Shown one piece after another: positions 9,435 to 18,305 of a stretch of 64,000 nt of DNA. The notes beneath the pieces are model-generated. The model saw only the letters and a list, made by a program, of their open reading frames with translations. It was not told the origin of the DNA and ran no database searches. Within the stretch, counting starts at the first letter, position 1. Every line of letters begins with the position of its first letter. A program made the position numbers and the translations under genes. The stretch comes from Candidatus Poribacteria bacterium (lineage in GTDB: Bacteria; Poribacteria; WGA-4E; UBA9662): the NCBI GenBank assembly GCA_002709695.1, contig PAQF01000017.1, positions 122,785 to 186,784 on the forward strand. Reading direction: 5' to 3'.

Positions 9435-11217
9435 AACCTGGTATTATATACTCATTTGCTCATTCTGCGTGCTGGCCAACTCTCATTTTCTACCAATATT
9501 ACATGCTGAATTACAATTGATACGTAACATCGTTTTAACTGGAAACAATTTCATTAGTGACCAACAAATTCGAGATTTGATGGTCACTAATGTTAACCAA
9601 ACCTATAGTCCAGAACTACTAGAGAAAGACTTTCAGCGCATTATTACATTTTATCAGGATAATGGATATCGTTTCGCCAGAATAGATCGAAATACTTTAT
9701 TCACCAAACATTTTTCGGAAGGCGTTTACCTACGGATCCATATCGACGAAGGGAAAATAGGCGGGATTATTGTTACTGGAAATAGTAGGACGAAGAAAAA
9801 TGTGATTGTTCGTGAGTTACTTTTTCAAATTGGTTCAACTTACAAAACTGAGGACGAATTTGAAAGTGAACGCATTCTACGTAGAAAACCGTACCTAGGC
9901 AGTGCTGAAATCTTTGCTACACGTGATTCTGAATCCAAGCTTGTAAGGATTGAGGTTGCAGTTACTGACTTATGGACAATAATGCCAACTCTTGATCTAC
10001 CAACCCCCATCACGGGAGATAGGTTTGATTTACTAATTACACTCTCCGACTCAAACCTTCTGGGATTGGGAAACAGCGCAGGATTCCGATTCCATCAAAT
10101 CCACGAATCCGAAGAAAAAACACGAAACCTCTGGAGTTTTAGCCATGGAATACCACGTATATTCGATTCATACTGGGGAATATATGGTGTATATACGCAA
10201 AAACGTATAGGCAATTCTTGGCAGGCGAGATTATACCGTCCCCTATATTCCCTTAAAACAAAATGGAGCGGAGAATCCGCGTTCTCTGAGTCAATTGACC
10301 TTATCCACTGGTACAATAAAAACGGGAAAAAAACAGACACGTTTGAACGCCATCGCTACATGCGTTCAGGAAAAATCATTCGAGTTTTCGGCAGTCGGTA
10401 TCGACGCACACTAGTTGGCCTATGGACAAAATCCAGCAGGTCAATATACTTCAAAACAAAAGAACAAGAGGAAACTCCATTATCCAAAGCAAATCTCTCT
10501 AACCGAATCACCAATCGAATAGGTATTTCTATAGAGAAAGTTCAGCGAACTTACATTCGAACTCGTTTCTTAAATCAAATGGGGCGTGTCGAAGATGTAG
10601 GCCTAGGACATTATTATGGAGCATCAATCGGACAAGCATCAAAATGGTATGGATCTGACCAGGCAGATTCAGAGCTGACCCTCTCGTTTGCGTCAATGCA
10701 AACTCACCAGAAACAAATTTTCCTTAACACGTTGATGGGCCTTGTCACTAATTTTGATAAGGAGCAAATATACAGTTCCATACTAACAGCACTGATTAAA
10801 TTAACTGCTAAAGACTTCTATTATCAAACCCTAGCCCTACAGCTAAAAACCACAATGGGATTCAACCTAGATGGTAAAGGACAAATATTACTTGGAAACT
10901 TGCATGGCCTCCGAGGATACCGCCAAATCCATTTTAGTGGCGGAAAAAGGATTGTCATCAATGCTGAGAGCCGTACCGTCTTCTTGGAAAACGCCTACAT
11001 CATTCTAGGTTCAGCAGCATTCATAGATATCGGTTACATTTGGAAAGATAACGATATCAACATTCAGGATCCAAAAAGAAGCATTGGCTTTGGGCTGAGA
11101 TTCAGCAGCCCAAAACTGAACGGATTCCAAGTTTATCGTTTAGACCTAGCCTTCCCATTAGACAGGACAAACCACTCAAATCCAGTAATCAGCTATGCGG
11201 TCGGACAAGCTTTCTAA
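9424..11217 (+). CDS. Omp85/BamA-like outer-membrane protein with POTRA domains
   Basis: About 597 residues from the ATG at 9424, which overlaps the end of the VWA gene by 11 bp. A TTG start at 9400 is possible but less likely because MRHKTWYY opens a normal signal peptide cut after HA (about residue 28). Two POTRA-like repeats follow, including INDIVLTGN-type and IIVTGNSRTKKNVIVRELL motifs. The rest is a beta barrel. A loop-6-like LRGY motif lies near residues 496-499, and the protein ends in an aromatic residue (VGQAF), as outer-membrane barrels do. Family knowledge suggests insertion or transport of proteins at the outer membrane. It is shorter than BamA, which normally has five POTRA domains, so it is more likely a specialised Omp85 paralogue coupled to the VWA protein. 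Confidence 0.8.
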   Translation: MRHKTWYYILICSFCVLANSHFLPILHAELQLIRNIVLTGNNFISDQQIRDLMVTNVNQTYSPELLEKDFQRIITFYQDNGYRFARIDRNTLFTKHFSEGVYLRIHIDEGKIGGIIVTGNSRTKKNVIVRELLFQIGSTYKTEDEFESERILRRKPYLGSAEIFATRDSESKLVRIEVAVTDLWTIMPTLDLPTPITGDRFDLLITLSDSNLLGLGNSAGFRFHQIHESEEKTRNLWSFSHGIPRIFDSYWGIYGVYTQKRIGNSWQARLYRPLYSLKTKWSGESAFSESIDLIHWYNKNGKKTDTFERHRYMRSGKIIRVFGSRYRRTLVGLWTKSSRSIYFKTKEQEETPLSKANLSNRITNRIGISIEKVQRTYIRTRFLNQMGRVEDVGLGHYYGASIGQASKWYGSDQADSELTLSFASMQTHQKQIFLNTLMGLVTNFDKEQIYSSILTALIKLTAKDFYYQTLALQLKTTMGFNLDGKGQILLGNLHGLRGYRQIHFSGGKRIVINAESRTVFLENAYIILGSAAFIDIGYIWKDNDINIQDPKRSIGFGLRFSSPKLNGFQVYRLDLAFPLDRTNHSNPVISYAVGQAF

Positions 11218-11282
11218 ATTAAGGCCTCTGACTAAGCAAATAGCTCATTCTTACTCATTAACCTCTTCAAGAATACTATTCC

Positions 11283-11612
11283 CTAGCGAATAATAGACTT
11301 TGAAGTCGGCAAAATGCGTGTAACACTAATGTTTTCTCGATCAATAAGTTCCCCAACGCGTGGTCCAAGATTATTTTCCCAGTGGTCAGTCTCGTAAACC
11401 AAACGATACAAATTTTCCCGTTGGTCCTCACTTTCAAAACGGCGAATCCAAACATATAAATCACCATCTTCTTCTGGTTTTTCGCTAACAAAACTTCCAA
11501 CGACTACCATACCTTTTGACAACTGAAACGGCAAAATTTCCTCTTCCATAAGCTGAATCCAATCTTCACGCTTCCCAGATTTTATGTTGTACTGACGCAA
11601 CTCAAAAAACAT
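11283..11612 (-). CDS. NIPSNAP family protein
   Basis: This 109-residue protein is a single NIPSNAP domain, a ferredoxin-like alpha/beta barrel fold. Signature elements are ELRQYNIKSGKREDW at the N terminus, EEEILPFQLSKGM in the middle, and YVWIRRFES near residues 53-61. Bacterial members are cytoplasmic, and their substrates are mostly unknown. The gene is preceded by a strong GAGGAG site, stands alone, and converges with the Omp85 gene 65 bp away. Family assignment is firm; function is not. Confidence 0.9.
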   Translation of the reverse strand: MFFELRQYNIKSGKREDWIQLMEEEILPFQLSKGMVVVGSFVSEKPEEDGDLYVWIRRFESEDQRENLYRLVYETDHWENNLGPRVGELIDRENISVTRILPTSKSIIR

Positions 11613-11832
11613 CCTATCTCCTCTTCTAAACTAATATTCTCAGCCAAAATCTTACCATCAAATCAACCTAGAATTCTAACTATAAAACACTGCAATACAA
11701 AGGGACATTCCGAAAAAGCCAAACTTCTTTTAAAAAACACTAATAAATACGAGCTACCAAATTGAACAAACCTCCATCGTTCAAACTCAACTATTCAAAA
11801 GACAAACAGAATAATTACTGTACCTACGATGT

Positions 11833-12858
11833 TTAGAGAGAAACAGCTTTACCTGTAGCTATAGACTCGAAAACGGCGTCAATAACTTTCATTTGGTTAA
11901 CACAATTTTCTGGCGAAATACGATGAGGCTGACCTGTCTTCAAACAATCGCATAGATGTTGTAACTGAAGGGTAAACTGATTAACTGGTTCAAAGTTAAT
12001 TACTTGATGTCCATCTGTAGTATACGATTCTATTGCTACTGGCTGGTTACCATTGTTCCAAACTTTGTCCAACCTTAACATTCCTGCTGACCCTGAAATT
12101 TCAGCATATTGACCACCTGCAGCATTAAAACCAGTAGAAATTTGAGCAATACGATTACCAGGGAAAACCAATAGCAAATAAGTTCCATCATCTACTTCAA
12201 GGCCTGGTTGTGCAGCCACAAAGACTTGAACAGGTTCTGTGCCAAAGATGAAACGAGCATGATGAATACAATAACATGCAAGATCATAGATGCTACCGCC
12301 ACCTTTTGCCTTGTTGAATCGCCAGTTGTTTTCGGGTTTCCTAGTCTCTGGACCACCCCCACCGCCGCCAGTGCAAAACGTACTACGGATACTCATTACA
12401 TCCCCAATTGCTCCAGAGTCAACTAGTTCCTTAGCCTTAAGGTGCATCGGATGATGCCGGAACTTGAATGCTTCTGCAACCAAAACCCCATTTTCAGCGG
12501 CAGCATTGACCATTCGACTGGCCTCATCGGCATTCAGTGTGAATGGCTTTTCACACAAAATAGCCTTAACCTTTCCAGAATTGGCAATCTGAATACCATT
12601 CTCAGCATGATAAGCCCCCCAAGTGCAAATGCTGACAATATCCAGATTTTCTTTTTCCAGCATTTCGTCCAAATCGAGATATCTATTTGATACCCCAAAA
12701 GATTCTCCATAACGATCCAGTGCCTCTTCTGATACATCACAGATAGCACAAAGCTCGGCAGACATAGCCTCTTGGCAAGCACTCCCGTGAGCTCGAGCAA
12801 TTCCACCAGTTCCAACTATCCCCACACGAAAAATCTCGGTTTCAGCTCCACTTGACAT
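11833..12858 (-). CDS. Gfo/Idh/MocA family oxidoreductase
   Basis: A cytoplasmic NAD(P)-dependent sugar oxidoreductase of 341 residues. The Rossmann motif GIVGTGGIARAHG is at the N terminus and the EKP motif (LCEKPFTLNADEA) lies near residues 101-113. A glycine-rich segment TGGGGGGPE follows the FKFRHHP motif. The start is the ATG at 12858, eight bases after GGAG; a GTG six bases further upstream is less well placed. It stands alone. The substrate, probably a cyclic sugar or inositol-type polyol, cannot be read from sequence. Confidence 0.9.
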   Translation of the reverse strand: MSSGAETEIFRVGIVGTGGIARAHGSACQEAMSAELCAICDVSEEALDRYGESFGVSNRYLDLDEMLEKENLDIVSICTWGAYHAENGIQIANSGKVKAILCEKPFTLNADEASRMVNAAAENGVLVAEAFKFRHHPMHLKAKELVDSGAIGDVMSIRSTFCTGGGGGGPETRKPENNWRFNKAKGGGSIYDLACYCIHHARFIFGTEPVQVFVAAQPGLEVDDGTYLLLVFPGNRIAQISTGFNAAGGQYAEISGSAGMLRLDKVWNNGNQPVAIESYTTDGHQVINFEPVNQFTLQLQHLCDCLKTGQPHRISPENCVNQMKVIDAVFESIATGKAVSL

Positions 12859-13074
12859 AATCACTTCTCCATTTTCATTGTCTTTTTATCATTATTTGAT
12901 GTTATAGATAACTTCGAACTGGTACGAGTTTCCCCGTAACGCAATAGATTCATCTTATCATACCTAAGTTTTAAATCAGGTTCAAGACACTCATCAGGAA
13001 TCGTCTAAGTTTATCAACAAACTTCTTTTAAGAGCCTTACACACTAAAACAAGACAAAAAGGAACTATCATTTA

Positions 13075-13836
13075 CTACCACAATCTTGGTATAAGAGCCT
13101 TGCGCTCAAAAGGATAGGTAGAGAACTGTTGTTTATACCACAAGTGATGAGAACGTGACCTAGGAACCAAATTGGCAACAGTCCAAACAGCAAACACCAA
13201 ACTTGGCAACGACCAAGTCGCTATCCCCCAACCAAACCACTCAAGAATCTCTCCTAAATAATTTGGACAAGATACCCACCGGAACAACCCTCCAAATGGA
13301 ATCTTGTAATCAGACTCACCAAACCGGCGAAGATTAAGAAGTATATGATCAGATTGCAGATTGATAACAAAACCAGTCAGAAAAAGGACAAATCCAAATA
13401 TAAACCGTGAATCCAAAAGCCATCTGCTTAGATAAGCAACAGAAATTGAAAACAGGAAATGGCCAATAAAAAAACTATTTATCATATTAAACAAAAAGCC
13501 TGATAACATAATTATAATTGGCATTCTTTTGTCTTTCCCGCGTAAACGAAAAGGATAAATGAAAGCTCGGTGTAGATAATGCAATTCCCACATAACAAGA
13601 AACACTATCGCAGTCAGAGTTTTCGAATTCTGACCAACTACAAAACAGATAAAAAAGATAATTGGCGAAGAAGACTCCATAACAAACCAGCCAATCTGGT
13701 TTTTGACGGTCATTCCCCATCCATGACGCACATAACGACCATATGGAACGGGAATAACTAGCAACACGATAAAAGACACTATAGCCAATCCTAGCCAGCC
13801 AATAATCAAAAAATCGAAAAGCAGATATTCGTCCAT
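13075..13836 (-). CDS. Steroid 5-alpha-reductase family membrane protein
   Basis: This 253-residue polytopic protein matches the 3-oxo-5-alpha-steroid 4-dehydrogenase family over its whole length, close to the length of human SRD5A1/2. Landmarks are PYGRY (31-35), Glu54 in ME-S-SP, HYLHR at 86-90, GFVINLQSDHILLNLRR, Y-IPFGGLF, VS-PNYLGEILEW and NLVPRSRSHH-WY. Glu54 and Tyr87 line up with the catalytic Glu and Tyr of the human enzymes, and the NADPH-binding N-Y-GE and SHH residues are kept. By family knowledge it reduces a C=C bond next to a carbonyl in a steroid- or polyprenyl-like lipid with NADPH, in the membrane. No sterol genes are adjacent, so the substrate is open. Confidence 0.85.
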   Translation of the reverse strand: MDEYLLFDFLIIGWLGLAIVSFIVLLVIPVPYGRYVRHGWGMTVKNQIGWFVMESSSPIIFFICFVVGQNSKTLTAIVFLVMWELHYLHRAFIYPFRLRGKDKRMPIIIMLSGFLFNMINSFFIGHFLFSISVAYLSRWLLDSRFIFGFVLFLTGFVINLQSDHILLNLRRFGESDYKIPFGGLFRWVSCPNYLGEILEWFGWGIATWSLPSLVFAVWTVANLVPRSRSHHLWYKQQFSTYPFERKALIPRLW

Positions 13837-15032
13837 ACTGATTTCTAAGATTTGGGACTCAACGAATCTGACTTGTGCCTTGAAACTGCAACAGTTGTAA
13901 TAGGTTAGCTAGCCAGCGAGTTTGTTCCCAAATACAAACTTCCAAAACCTTAACCATAATACAAGACACACTTATCTCCTCCACAGCCAATTTATACAAC
14001 AACCTTATCCATCTGTTTCTACAATGTAAAAACATTATAGCAAAACCATAATGGGAGTTCAATCAACCCCGTTATGATCCAGCATGGGATTCTCATAACC
14101 CTTCAACCTACACTATTTATCAATTAGGATTGAGCGTAACAATTTAATACAAAAAGTGGATAGCATATAATTAACTTCTAGCTGGAAAATACCAGCTTTC
14201 GAAACAACAACTCAGCGATCTAAATAGAACACCCATAAATTAGAAACGAGCAAATAGCAAAACGTTTCAAGATGCAGTTTATCCTGTGCAACTTGGTTGA
14301 CCGCTCATAAAATCAGCTCAAGACCTTGATGTGAGAAAAATAGAGCTAGTGAAAGGAATCTCCAGCAAAGACAAGTCCAGTTGAAGGAGCTTACAAAACC
14401 TCTGGAACACAAACTATAACTGCACACTAAAGGTGTAACTAAACACAACGGCATAAAACACTTCAACACCAGCTAAAGCACCCATAATCCAACACACCTC
14501 TTACCATGCCATGGCAGAACAATGGTTACAAGAAACTAAGGATAATACCGAGGAAAACTCACAAAGAAAGATATAGAGAATTTTTTCGGAAAAACAGCAA
14601 AAGTTCAAAAGAAACTAGAACTAAGAAAAATCCAAATCACTTTAGCAGGCAATAAATTAAATTTGAGTTGAAATGCATATGAGATCCAGCTTAATGGGTT
14701 AACTTATCTCTAGAACAGAATCAACCAAGTTTAAAAAGCTAACTAAAAAACTCCCTTGTCTAGCATAAAAAGCAATAGACATTACTGGACTGTTTAGGCA
14801 CACTCAACCGACATTTTAATTTTTGCCACAGGCACAATTGCCAAATTCATTGAAGAAGATTATACAAACTCTCTAACCTAGAGAACAAACAACGAAAAAC
14901 ACCAAGTATAAGCCAAACCATATTGAATCACGGATGTAAAGGCAACGAATTAGTTAAATTCTTTGGACTTAAAATAGCATATTGGATACCGAAGTTAGTT
15001 AACAACCGTCATCTACCTTAATTTAAACTACT
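13837..15032. other. 1.2 kb gene desert
   Basis: No reading frame longer than about 67 codons is seen, and none resembles a known protein. The plus strand is A/C-rich. A short hairpin (AGCTGG, 6 bp loop, CCAGCT) lies near 14180-14197. Short patches look coding-like but are broken by stops, so this may be a decayed gene or mobile element. It could also simply be an extended intergenic region. No tRNA-like cloverleaf was found. Confidence 0.4.
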
Positions 15033-16526
15033 TTATCCAAGAAATTTAGTGATCAGCCCCCATCCACTAATGACAGCGAAGCAAATCAAGATCGCGGCCG
15101 ATATCAACCCACCGACCAACATAGGGAGTCGCGTCCGATAAAGTGCGGGTAATTTAAAATTCAGATACAACGCAGCAACCATCATCAAAGCTATTGCAAA
15201 ATTAGCTAAGATAAATCCAGCAATCTGCGTCAGGATATCGAACTTAACATTAAGCCAGACAAGTATCATAGTAGCAATAAAAATATATAGACACACACGG
15301 CGACGAATCCTACCGTAATCCCACTCACGATTAGGCCAAATGGCCTGAAAGAATTCCTGCATAACACGAGCATATATTTCAGGTAGTGCTTGCAAAGTCC
15401 CCCATAATGCAGCAATTATACAAATATAGTAAACCCAAACCAACGAAGCATGTATATTCCCCCAAACATGAGCTTGCTCAGTAAGTAAGCTCCAACCTTT
15501 AAACTCAGTTTGAAGCGGATACAAAACCGCAGCCCCAGACAACATAAAGGCGCCTGTTACAATGAACAACACAATTGCTCCAATACCTACATCCCACCGC
15601 AAGGGAGCGATAATCTTTCGCAATTGATTGGCCTGCGCTGGATCTTCAGGAAGATAATCAATAGTGTCTTGAGTAAAAGCATACCGTTGAATAGCCGAAA
15701 TCTTTTCATGCCCAGTTAATCCCCAGCGGTGCAGTCCAATCCAGTTCGCATACACAACATATCCCATCACGGACCCTCCCACATAAGCAAAGGCTGTCGC
15801 CATTGTCAATAACGGATTTTTGACAGCATCCGATGGTGCCCAATCGGTTGCATCAGGCAAATGACCGAAATTCAGGCTGCCAGTAACGGCTTTTCCAAAA
15901 TCAGGACGTACCATTAGCGTCCCAACAATAGTACCTCCAACGAGGATACCACAGATGATGATCTGCTGCTTCTCCAGCTTTTCAAATGAAAGCATCAACC
16001 CAAATATAAGCGCTAAAGCGACAAAGGCTGAAGTGATGATATTTTCCCAAATTGGCTCAGAAATAGAAGTCGGCAATATATCTCTGAGAATAAAATGAAA
16101 TAGATCACCACAAGGTTTGGAAATCGGAACCCAAGCCAAGGGAGCACCAATCATCTCCAACGCGATAATCGCTATCAGAAACCAACCGCGTGGGCCGGGT
16201 AAACGCACAAGACGATGACCAATATGCTCACCACTAACCGCCGTGTAACGACCAAGGAAATAAGTAACAAATATCCCCTTAACAACACAACTCAAAAGCA
16301 CCAACCATAAGAGTCCATAACCAGCCCAAGCACCAGTACTAACAACAACAATAGTCTCCCCGGCCCCAATACTAACTGAGGCAACAATTGCAGCCGGTCC
16401 AAAAACCGCAAGTAACCCAAATAGTTTTTTGAATGACCAAGGTTCAGCATAGACACCAGTCACAGGAGGAATTTCAACTTTGCCCACTATCTGTTCAGTA
16501 TTCTCTTGATCTGTATGCTCCATCAT
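15033..16526 (-). CDS. Nramp-related metal transporter, non-canonical metal site
   Basis: A 497-residue inner-membrane protein with about eleven hydrophobic helices and the overall layout of the Nramp family. Helix 1 of a classical Nramp carries DPGN; here the equivalent stretch (about residues 42-56) reads GPAAIVASVSIGAGE, so the Asp and Asn metal ligands are missing. The classical helix-6 MPH motif is also not seen (the region reads SVMGYVVYANWIG). It therefore belongs among the divergent Nramp-related proteins, whose ions may differ (Mg, Mn) or be unknown. It is followed upstream by a creatininase gene 60 bp away on the same strand. Either of the two first Met codons could be the start. 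Confidence 0.75.
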   Translation of the reverse strand: MMEHTDQENTEQIVGKVEIPPVTGVYAEPWSFKKLFGLLAVFGPAAIVASVSIGAGETIVVVSTGAWAGYGLLWLVLLSCVVKGIFVTYFLGRYTAVSGEHIGHRLVRLPGPRGWFLIAIIALEMIGAPLAWVPISKPCGDLFHFILRDILPTSISEPIWENIITSAFVALALIFGLMLSFEKLEKQQIIICGILVGGTIVGTLMVRPDFGKAVTGSLNFGHLPDATDWAPSDAVKNPLLTMATAFAYVGGSVMGYVVYANWIGLHRWGLTGHEKISAIQRYAFTQDTIDYLPEDPAQANQLRKIIAPLRWDVGIGAIVLFIVTGAFMLSGAAVLYPLQTEFKGWSLLTEQAHVWGNIHASLVWVYYICIIAALWGTLQALPEIYARVMQEFFQAIWPNREWDYGRIRRRVCLYIFIATMILVWLNVKFDILTQIAGFILANFAIALMMVAALYLNFKLPALYRTRLPMLVGGLISAAILICFAVISGWGLITKFLG

Positions 16527-16586
16527 TCCGCCTTAATTTAGTTTTTTGATTCATCATCATATTCACAACCATAAAACATGAAAATA

Positions 16587-17462
16587 TCATAACAATTTTC
16601 GTGAGAGAATAGAAATTTTTTCAAACTGCTCATCAACCAACAAGCGACTGTAATCAACGACACCCTCAAGATGGATGTTTTGCCAAGCTGCCCATGGATG
16701 CAAAAGACGCCATCCACGCAACTGAACAGAAAGAATAGCATTTTCAGCTCGAACAAACATATCCCTCTTGTCTCCATCCCAACTCGGCATCGACTGAGCT
16801 AAAGACGACAAACGAGCAATAATCAGGTCAGTATATTTCTTGCCTAATTCAGGGGATGATCCTAACTCGATAACACTATCCTTGCCATAATCTGGATCTG
16901 TCTTGAGCCGGTCAATCGCGACCAAATCCGGTTCCAAATGCCAGAGTAACGACGTTTCACCAATTCCAGCATGATCCCCAAAATAACCGGCATCAAGCGC
17001 TAACCAATACTCAGGAATCCCAAGTATTGGAATCTGCAACCGCTCAGTCATCCGAGTTGCGACTTCTCGTACAACAATCTGTTGATTATGTCCATAATGC
17101 CCTGTAAGCATAATAATAGCCTTAAAACCCAACCGGTGAAATTCGCTACACATCTTTTCCAACCATGGCCGAAGCAAATAATTTTCCCAAGAATTTTCTG
17201 GTTCCATTTTGACAGTTGCCGGTTTATCCAAACCTCCCATACCACCGTAAAGCGGAGGATGGACAATCCCACCAGATTTTTTAGCAGCTCGAACACAAAG
17301 AGCATGCGCTTTAAGCGCATCTAAACCAAGCGCATCATGCTCACCATGCCACTCTACCGTGCCTAATGGGAGATAAACAGTCGGTAACTTTTCAATTACC
17401 AACCGGAATTCCGCTGGCAACATTCGCTCCCACTGAACCATCTCCTTTTGCTTCTGTCCCAT
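16587..17462 (-). CDS. Creatininase family amidohydrolase
   Basis: The 291-residue protein shows the creatininase/FAPy-deformylase metal motif GTVEWHGEHDALGLD, with Glu37, His39, His42 and Asp48 as likely ligands. Later landmarks are GHYGHN and HAGIGETS, which also carry conserved metal-site or catalytic residues. Members are cytoplasmic zinc or manganese amidohydrolases acting on creatinine-like or formamide substrates; poribacterial paralogues are numerous and unassigned. A GGGGAAAGG ribosome site precedes the ATG. The gene begins 15 bp after the end of a decayed Gfo/Idh gene, so it was probably part of one operon with that gene and the intact Gfo/Idh at 18306-19349. Confidence 0.88.
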   Translation of the reverse strand: MGQKQKEMVQWERMLPAEFRLVIEKLPTVYLPLGTVEWHGEHDALGLDALKAHALCVRAAKKSGGIVHPPLYGGMGGLDKPATVKMEPENSWENYLLRPWLEKMCSEFHRLGFKAIIMLTGHYGHNQQIVVREVATRMTERLQIPILGIPEYWLALDAGYFGDHAGIGETSLLWHLEPDLVAIDRLKTDPDYGKDSVIELGSSPELGKKYTDLIIARLSSLAQSMPSWDGDKRDMFVRAENAILSVQLRGWRLLHPWAAWQNIHLEGVVDYSRLLVDEQFEKISILSRKLL

Positions 17463-17477
17463 CCTTTCCCCTGTGAA

Positions 17478-18267
17478 TCACACCTCCGGCATTAAACCAC
17501 CAGCTTTAATCATCGATACCAAGGAATTATCATCAATAGTCAAAGGAAGATCAATTCGCACGTAGCACCTACTGGATTCATAAGAGGCAAAAATAATCTC
17601 CGTTGCCTGAAGAACTCTTTTTACATCTAGTTCAGGCACAAGGCCATTCTCTAATGAATCAACCAAATTAGCAATTGTCCGAGATATATAATTTGGACCA
17701 TGTAGATTTTCACCATTGGTGTCAAAAACTTTCCAAGCCGATGAATCCTTCCTCATAACTCGAAAATGATAGCCATCGGCAACCTTTAGCCTTCCCAAAC
17801 GACCAATTTCCCCACTTTTCAGGAGTTCTTTGGCTTTAGCAAAAGGCAAACCAAAACGGCGTTGATGATTAAAAGTTAGCTGAATTCCAGATGCTCGGCA
17901 CCTTTCGACCATCAATCGCGCATCCGCCCAATTATCCGCCATCGGTTTTTCGCAATGAATTGTACGAACACCCACTGAAACACAGTCAAACACCATTTGA
18001 GCATGGAGTTTCGGCCAAACACAAACGGATACAATATCAAGATCTTCCTTTTCCAAAATCTCCGTGTGTGAAAGATACATATTGGCAGTTGATAGTAATC
18101 AGTAAAAACTTGTGTATTTTTCAATTTCATATCAGCACAAGCAACTAACTCACAAGTTCCAAGCTCCTGATAAGCTTCCGCATGCTGAGATGCCATAGCA
18201 TACCTTAGATGCCCCGGTTACTGAGCCTTGTTACCCGTACCAATGAAGCCATTTTTGGTTTACTCAT
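17478..18267 (-). pseudogene. Gfo/Idh/MocA oxidoreductase, heavily decayed
   Basis: A Gfo/Idh gene can be followed from the ATG at 18267, but only through several frames. The nucleotide-binding motif GFIGTGNKAQ is out of frame with the ATG and is followed directly by a stop (complement of 18218-18220). The frame then shifts at MASQHAEAYQELGTCELVACAD (start 18196) and again at MYLSHTEILEKEDLDIVSV (18080), after which it stays open to 17478 and includes the HCEKPMADNWADA motif. After GEIGRLGRL the catalytic middle of the enzyme is absent: about 100 residues normally found there are missing, and the sequence resumes in the C-terminal region. At least three frameshifts, one stop and one large deletion make function impossible. 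Confidence 0.9.
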
Positions 18268-18305
18268 AATCTATGCAATGCAAAATACATACGATCAAAC
18301 AGCCA

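Noticed and set aside
12208..12690. Plus-strand frames opposite the Gfo/Idh gene at 11833-12858
   Set aside because: They are antisense to a well-conserved enzyme and have no independent support.
13859..14062. A 67-codon minus-strand frame in the gene desert
   Set aside because: No recognisable domain, no ribosome site and odd composition; most likely chance.
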